Shown one piece after another: positions 60,075 through 64,000 of a stretch of 64,000 bases of DNA (within the stretch, counting starts at the first letter, position 1; each line of letters starts with the position of its first letter). Source of the DNA: Sagittula salina (lineage in GTDB: Bacteria; Pseudomonadota; Alphaproteobacteria; Rhodobacterales; Rhodobacteraceae); the NCBI RefSeq assembly GCF_017813235.1, contig NZ_JAGISH010000005.1, forward strand, positions 1 through 64,000, read 5' to 3'. The notes below the pieces were generated by a model. The model saw only the letters and a list, made by a program, of their open reading frames with translations, was not told the origin of the DNA and ran no database searches. The translations under genes were made by a program, and so were the position numbers.

Positions 60075-61487
60075 ATGCCGCGCCTTCGCCTCTCTTATGC
60101 GCAGAAGCTCTTTCTTCTCGCCTCCGTCCCTCTGATCCTTGCTGTCACGGCCATCGCCGGGCTGGTGGCCGTGCAGGCACGCACGTTGGCTGAACGGGAG
60201 ATACAGGGGCTCGAAACGCAACTGATCGAGGCCAAGAAACGCGAACTGCGCAATTACGTCACGCAGGCCCGCAACGGTTTCTACTTCATCTACGGTTCCG
60301 CTGCACCCGACGACGCGGCGGCAAAAAAGCAGGTGATGCAGATCCTGTCGGCAATGATCTATGGCGAGGAAGGGTTCTTCTTCGTTTACGACTACGACGG
60401 GCGAAACCTGGTCTCCCCGCGCCAGACGGATCTGATCAATACCGATCAATGGGCGCTGCGCGACAGCGATGACAAGGCCGTGGTGCAGGAGTTCATCGCC
60501 ACCGCCCGCGCCGGCGCGGGCTATGTCGATCACCTATGGCCGAAACCCTCCACCGGCGAGGAAGCCCGGATGATCACCTATGTCACCTCCTTCCCGTCAT
60601 GGCGGTGGGCGGTGGGCACCGGGGTCTTCATCGACGACGTTCTGTTGACCGTGGCGGAGGCCCGCGCCGAAGTGGAGGCCCGCGTGCAGCGCACGTTCCT
60701 CTGGATCGGGGCCATTACGCTTGCCGCGCTGCTCATGGTCTTCTTGTCCGGCCTCGGTATGAACATTCGCGAACGGCGCCTTGCGGATGCCAAGCTGAAG
60801 GAACTGACCCAGCGCGTGCTAGACGCACAGGAAGAAGAGCGCGGCCGCGTCGCGCGCGAACTGCACGACGGCATCAGCCAGATCCTCGTCGGCGTGAAAT
60901 ACGCGCTCGACATCGCGCGGCGCAGGCTGGCAGCGGGCGATCCACGCGCACTGGACACGCTGGAAAAGGGCGCCGGCAACCTCGGCCAGGCGATTCAGGA
61001 GGTCCGCCGCATTTCCCGGGATCTGCGACCCGGCGTGTTGGACGATCTCGGCCTCGGTCCCGCGCTGAAAGCACTCACCGACGACTTTCGGACCCGCACC
61101 GGCATCGCCACCCGATTCGAGACCGTTGTCTTCCGCAATCGTCTGGACCAGGACGCGAAGATCGCGCTCTACCGCATCGCTCAGGAGGCGCTGACCAACA
61201 TCGAGCGCCATTCCGGCGCCACGGAGGTGGAGATCGACCTGCGCGGCCATCGCTCCGGCGCGACGCTGCGGATCACCGACAATGGCTGTGGGCTGGAACC
61301 GGCGACCGGGAAAAGCCCGAAGCAGGGCATCGGCCTGCGCAATATGCAGGAACGCATGGATCAGCTGGGCGGGACGCTGCGTGTGCTTTCCTCTCGCACT
61401 GGAACCGTGGTAGAGGCGCAGGTCCCGCTTACCCACCTGCTCCCCCCCGAGGAAGGCAGCCCGCGCAACAGGAGTCTGAAGGCATGA
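60075..61487 (+). CDS. Cache-domain sensor histidine kinase (NarX/HisKA_3 type)
   Basis: The 470-aa protein has two membrane helices (about 12-33 and 208-228) enclosing a periplasmic single-Cache domain ('GEEGFFFVYDYDGRNLVSPR', 'VTSFPSWRWAVGTGVFIDDV'). HisKA_3 follows with phospho-acceptor His264 ('EEERGRVARELHDGISQILV'), then HATPase ('ALTNIERHSGATEVEI', 'GIGLRNMQERMDQLGG'). Cache domains of this kind bind small carboxylates. Divergent from a DctPQM TRAP operon and overlapping its regulator gene, it probably senses the transported acid. Confidence 0.92.
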   Translation: MPRLRLSYAQKLFLLASVPLILAVTAIAGLVAVQARTLAEREIQGLETQLIEAKKRELRNYVTQARNGFYFIYGSAAPDDAAAKKQVMQILSAMIYGEEGFFFVYDYDGRNLVSPRQTDLINTDQWALRDSDDKAVVQEFIATARAGAGYVDHLWPKPSTGEEARMITYVTSFPSWRWAVGTGVFIDDVLLTVAEARAEVEARVQRTFLWIGAITLAALLMVFLSGLGMNIRERRLADAKLKELTQRVLDAQEEERGRVARELHDGISQILVGVKYALDIARRRLAAGDPRALDTLEKGAGNLGQAIQEVRRISRDLRPGVLDDLGLGPALKALTDDFRTRTGIATRFETVVFRNRLDQDAKIALYRIAQEALTNIERHSGATEVEIDLRGHRSGATLRITDNGCGLEPATGKSPKQGIGLRNMQERMDQLGGTLRVLSSRTGTVVEAQVPLTHLLPPEEGSPRNRSLKA

Positions 61488-62119
61488 CCCGAGTCGTCAT
61501 CGTGGACGATCACCCGCTCGTCGCCGAGGGCATCGAGGCCATCCTCGAAAGTTATGACGATATCGAGGTCGCCGCCACGCTTTGCGACGGGCAGGCGATG
61601 ATCGACCGGCTGGACGAACTCGCCCCCGACGTCATCCTGATGGACCTGAACATGCCGGGGCTGGGCGGATTGTCGGCCACCGAGATGATCCTTGAACGCG
61701 CGCCCGAAACCCGAATCCTCGTGCTGTCGATGCACGACACGCCGGAGTATGTCTCGACCGCACTGTCGCATGGCGCGCGCGGCTACGTGTTGAAGGACGT
61801 GCCCACCGAAGAGATCAAGCACGCGATCGACGCGGTGATGCGCGGCGAGCGTTACCTTTGTACCGGCGCCACCGGGGCGCTGACGCCGATCAATACCGGC
61901 GGCCGTGACCCGCTGACCACGCGCGAACAGACCGTGCTGCTGCAACTGGCGCAGGGCAGATCCAACAAGGAGGTGGCCATCACGCTCGACATCTCCGTGC
62001 GAACGGTCGAAACCCACCGCAAGAACATCAAGCGCAAGCTGGGCATCGCCACCACCGCCGGACTGACCCGTTACGCGCTGGAACACGGTGTCTTGCAGGG
62101 TACAGGCGTTAATTTCTGA
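61484..62119 (+). CDS. NarL/LuxR-type response regulator
   Basis: The 211-aa protein has a receiver domain (acidic pocket Asp8-Asp9, phospho-acceptor Asp54 in 'VILMDLNMPGLGG', Lys105-region 'YVLKDV') and a LuxR helix-turn-helix ('LTTREQTVLLQLAQGRSNKE', 'SVRTVETHRKNIKRKLGIAT'). Its ATG overlaps the kinase stop (ATGA). It is the partner of the kinase upstream and the probable activator of the divergent TRAP genes. Confidence 0.94.
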   Translation: MTRVVIVDDHPLVAEGIEAILESYDDIEVAATLCDGQAMIDRLDELAPDVILMDLNMPGLGGLSATEMILERAPETRILVLSMHDTPEYVSTALSHGARGYVLKDVPTEEIKHAIDAVMRGERYLCTGATGALTPINTGGRDPLTTREQTVLLQLAQGRSNKEVAITLDISVRTVETHRKNIKRKLGIATTAGLTRYALEHGVLQGTGVNF

Positions 62120-62133
62120 CCGTGCCCGTTCGC

Positions 62134-62161
62134 AAAAAAGAGCGGCTCCCGAAGGAGCCGC
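62134..62161 (-). terminator. Rho-independent terminator of the 62200-62445 gene
   Basis: On the reverse strand a perfect 8-bp stem GCGGCTCC/GGAGCCGC with a TTCG tetraloop is followed by TCTTTTTT (A-run at 62134-62139 on the + strand). It may also end the response-regulator transcript from the other side. Confidence 0.88.
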
Positions 62162-62199
62162 CGAGCCGTGCCTTGGGTCTTCTTGGGTCTTGTCGAGGA

Positions 62200-62445
62200 T
62201 CAGAGATCGATAACCGTCTGAGTGATGTCCAGCTCTGTCTGGTCAGCGCGGGACGGAACGGGTGGCGGGATGGACGTGACATCGGGCCAGGCCACGGGCA
62301 CCACAATTCCGGAGGTTGCCACAGCGCCTGCAATGTCGGGGTCGGCCTTGGGAACACCGCCCAACATCAGCGCCGCGCCAATCAGGCCGACAAGGGCTGC
62401 CGCCTTGCAAAGCGTGAAATCGCGGTAAAAGATATTGCGTGTCAT
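62200..62445 (-). CDS. Small membrane-anchored hypothetical protein (81 aa)
   Basis: The protein begins MTRNIFYRDFTLCKAAALVG and has one hydrophobic helix (about 13-30), then a Pro-rich, mostly extracytoplasmic tail ending in TVIDL. A strong ribosome site and a classical terminator (62134-62161) on the same strand support it as a real gene. No family is recognised. Confidence 0.7.
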   Translation of the reverse strand: MTRNIFYRDFTLCKAAALVGLIGAALMLGGVPKADPDIAGAVATSGIVVPVAWPDVTSIPPPVPSRADQTELDITQTVIDL

Positions 62446-62823
62446 TCCTTCGCCCTCCCAGGCGACCTCTGCGGCACGCTGTTCATGCGCTGCCGTAAAG
62501 GCACCCTTCAGGAAATACCTTTTACGATCAACTCACATAATCGCGTGGGAGTATTGCAAAACCTTCGCGCGAACCCGATGATCGGGGACCAAACACCTGA
62601 TTTCAGATCACTTTCCCGTAACCGAGGCCGCGAAGCCTGCACGGGCTTGCACAGGTTTTGCGCAGGATTCCGCCACGAACCGTTTCCACTTCCGGCACAA
62701 TCTCGCCGAAAGGTCCCGCCAAACCGGCACAAGGGCATCGACGAAAATTGCCGTGCGGCCCCATCTGACGCAACAAATGAAAAAAATATCTCCGGTTTCT
62801 GCCCGATCCGGCCCTTTCCCGTG
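62446..62823 (+). other. Gap of 378 bp without a gene
   Basis: The stretch is less GC-rich than the surroundings. It carries the upstream regions of the small leftward gene and of the ilv leader. Frames on the reverse strand here (for example 62508-62873) lack coding character. No RNA fold was recognised. Confidence 0.5.
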
Positions 62824-62852
62824 TTGACGCTTGCGGCTGCCCCGCCTAAGTT
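62824..62852 (+). promoter_or_regulatory. ilv operon promoter
   Basis: TTGACG (62824-62829) and TAAGTT (62847-62852) are separated by 17 bp. A transcript would begin near 62860, just ahead of the leader-peptide ribosome site AAGGAG (62864-62869). Confidence 0.7.
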
Positions 62853-62878
62853 GCCCGCGCATTCAAGGAGCACCCTTC

Positions 62879-62926
62879 ATGAACACGCTAGTCGTAGTCG
62901 TAGGAGAAAGGCGCATGGGCCGGTAA
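62879..62926 (+). CDS. ilv leader peptide (15 aa)
   Basis: ATG AAC ACG CTA GTC GTA GTC GTA then GGA GAA AGG CGC ATG GGC CGG TAA encodes MNTLVVVVGERRMGR. It has a perfect AAGGAG site and five consecutive branched-chain codons (one Leu, four Val), including the rare CTA and GTA. When valyl- or leucyl-tRNA is short, a ribosome would stall here and leave the 62910-62919 strand free. The peptide itself is expected to have no function beyond attenuation. Confidence 0.88.
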   Translation: MNTLVVVVGERRMGR

Positions 62927-62979
62927 CGGAACCCTATGAGGACCCCATGCGCCCCCGTCACCCGACCGGGGGCTTTTTT
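62910..62979 (+). promoter_or_regulatory. Transcription attenuator of the acetolactate synthase operon
   Basis: Two exclusive hairpins are visible. The antiterminator is a perfect 10-bp stem GGCGCATGGG/CCCATGCGCC (62910-62919, 62944-62953). The terminator stem GCCCCCG/CGGGGGC (62951-62957, 62967-62973) is followed by TTTTTT. They share bases 62951-62953. A ribosome that finishes the leader covers 62910-62919 and lets the terminator form; one stalled on the Val codons does not. Confidence 0.88.
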
Positions 62980-63031
62980 ATGCGCGAGAGAACGGGCGGC
63001 AGCGCCCTCAGTGTCAAGATCGGAGACAGTT

Positions 63032-64000
63032 ATGACACGTCAGATGACCGGAGCGAAAATGGTGGTCCAGGCCCTCAAGGATCAGGGCGTGGAAGTCGTA
63101 TTCGGCTACCCGGGCGGCGCCGTGCTACCGATCTATGACGAGATCTTTCAGCAGAACGAGATTCAGCACGTCCTCGTCCGGCACGAACAGGGCGCGGTGC
63201 ACATGGCCGAGGGCTACGCGCGCTCGACCGGCAAACCCGGCGTGGTTCTCGTGACCTCCGGTCCCGGTGCCACAAACGCGGTGACCGGCCTGACGGATGC
63301 GCTGATGGACTCGATCCCGCTGGTGGTTCTCACCGGGCAGGTGCCGACCTTCATGATCGGATCCGACGCCTTCCAGGAGGCAGACACCGTCGGCATCACC
63401 CGCCCCTGCACCAAGCACAACTGGCTGGTGAAGGAGACCGAGGCCCTGTCGAAGACCATCCATGAGGCCTTCCACGTCGCCACCGCTGGTCGCCCAGGCC
63501 CGGTTCTGGTGGACATTCCGAAGGATGTGCAGTTCGCCTCTGCCGCCTACCAGCCGAAACCGGCGGTCTCGACCCGGCATTACCAGCCGCAGGTCAAGGG
63601 CGACATGGAGATGATCGAGGACCTCGTGGAGGCGATCGAAACCTCGCGCCGTCCGGTGTTCTATACCGGCGGCGGCGTCATCAACTCCGGCCCGGCGGCT
63701 TCTCAACTGCTGCGCGAACTCGTGGAGGCGACCGGCTTCCCCATCACCTCCACACTCATGGGCCTCGGCGCTTACCCCGCGTCCGGGAAGCACTGGCTGG
63801 GAATGCTGGGGATGCACGGCCTCTACGAGGCCAACCTCGCCATGCACGGCTGCGATCTGATGATCAACCTCGGCGCCCGTTTCGACGACCGCATCACCGG
63901 CCGCATCGACGCCTTCAGCCCGGACAGCCGCAAGGTGCACGTGGACATCGACCCATCGTCCATCAACAAGGTGGTGAAGACCGACATACCCATCGTCGGT
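63032..64000 (+). CDS. ilvB: Acetolactate synthase large subunit (partial, continues beyond window)
   Basis: The first 323 codons of the ThDP-dependent enzyme are present: 'MTRQMTGAKMVVQALKDQGV', 'VVFGYPGGAVLPIYDEIFQ', the cofactor-activating Glu52 ('VRHEQGAVHMAEGYAR'), 'TSGPGATNAVTGLTDALMDS', 'GRPGPVLVDIPKDVQ' and 'GARFDDRITGRIDAF'. It makes acetolactate or acetohydroxybutyrate, the first common step of Val, Leu and Ile synthesis. The leader attenuator upstream fits. The C-terminal half and the expected small-subunit gene lie outside. The alternative name ilvI is equally possible. Confidence 0.95.
   Translation, partial: MTRQMTGAKMVVQALKDQGVEVVFGYPGGAVLPIYDEIFQQNEIQHVLVRHEQGAVHMAEGYARSTGKPGVVLVTSGPGATNAVTGLTDALMDSIPLVVLTGQVPTFMIGSDAFQEADTVGITRPCTKHNWLVKETEALSKTIHEAFHVATAGRPGPVLVDIPKDVQFASAAYQPKPAVSTRHYQPQVKGDMEMIEDLVEAIETSRRPVFYTGGGVINSGPAASQLLRELVEATGFPITSTLMGLGAYPASGKHWLGMLGMHGLYEANLAMHGCDLMINLGARFDDRITGRIDAFSPDSRKVHVDIDPSSINKVVKTDIPIVG

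Overview
The window looks like a chromosomal segment of a Rhodobacterales (Roseobacter-group) alphaproteobacterium. The evidence is a circularly permuted two-piece tmRNA with tag ANDNHAPVALAA, an alpha-type SspB, fumC followed by a DUF4169/ribbon-helix-helix pair, an Entner-Doudoroff edd-eda operon, three TRAP-type transport gene sets or fusions, and high GC. No genus is claimed.

Left end (1-9.1 kb). The window opens in the last codons of an IS5-family transposase, inserted into a small leftward operon of unknown function whose last gene is truncated. A rightward six-gene operon follows (971-8795): a secreted LolA-like protein, a secreted protein with a cysteine at every fifth residue, a second LolA-like protein, two large tandem paralogous membrane proteins each carrying a GDHTD motif in a glutamine-amidotransferase-like (DUF4350/GldG-like) domain, and a secreted TlpA/ResA-type thioredoxin. 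A degenerate IS3-family transposase lies just beyond. This is the strongest candidate for an undescribed system, probably a periplasmic or surface thiol-rich product with dedicated handling proteins.

9.3-15 kb: a DUF302/ion-channel pair, then a TAXI-type TRAP transporter, a fumarylacetoacetate-hydrolase-family enzyme and a divergent GntR regulator. 15-22 kb: an iron-uptake island with hemP, a TonB-dependent siderophore receptor, a PiuC-type dioxygenase and ExbB-ExbD-TonB. An FMN alpha-hydroxy-acid oxidase and RarA follow.

23.5-35.7 kb: a ten-gene leftward sugar operon (ABC importer, two Gfo/Idh/MocA dehydrogenases, two TIM-barrel isomerases, a GH43 glycosidase, a beta-propeller protein) divergent from a LacI regulator, with two palindromic operators 42 bp apart. 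The composition suggests oxidative (keto-sugar) glycoside breakdown.

35.7-54.5 kb: mostly housekeeping genes. These are ssrA, sspB, a PAS histidine kinase, fumC, an orphan ABC ATPase, a Na+ symporter, a PIN protein overlapping an RlmI-type methyltransferase, edd-eda with a palindromic operator, glnE, a YbaK-type deacylase, DUF2852, an RDD protein and the N-degron transferase Bpt.

55-64 kb: a DctPQM TRAP transporter with unusually large permeases, divergent from a Cache histidine kinase/NarL-type regulator pair that probably controls it. The window ends in the acetolactate synthase large subunit gene, preceded by a promoter, a Leu-Val-Val-Val-Val leader peptide and mutually exclusive hairpins, i.e. 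a transcription attenuator.
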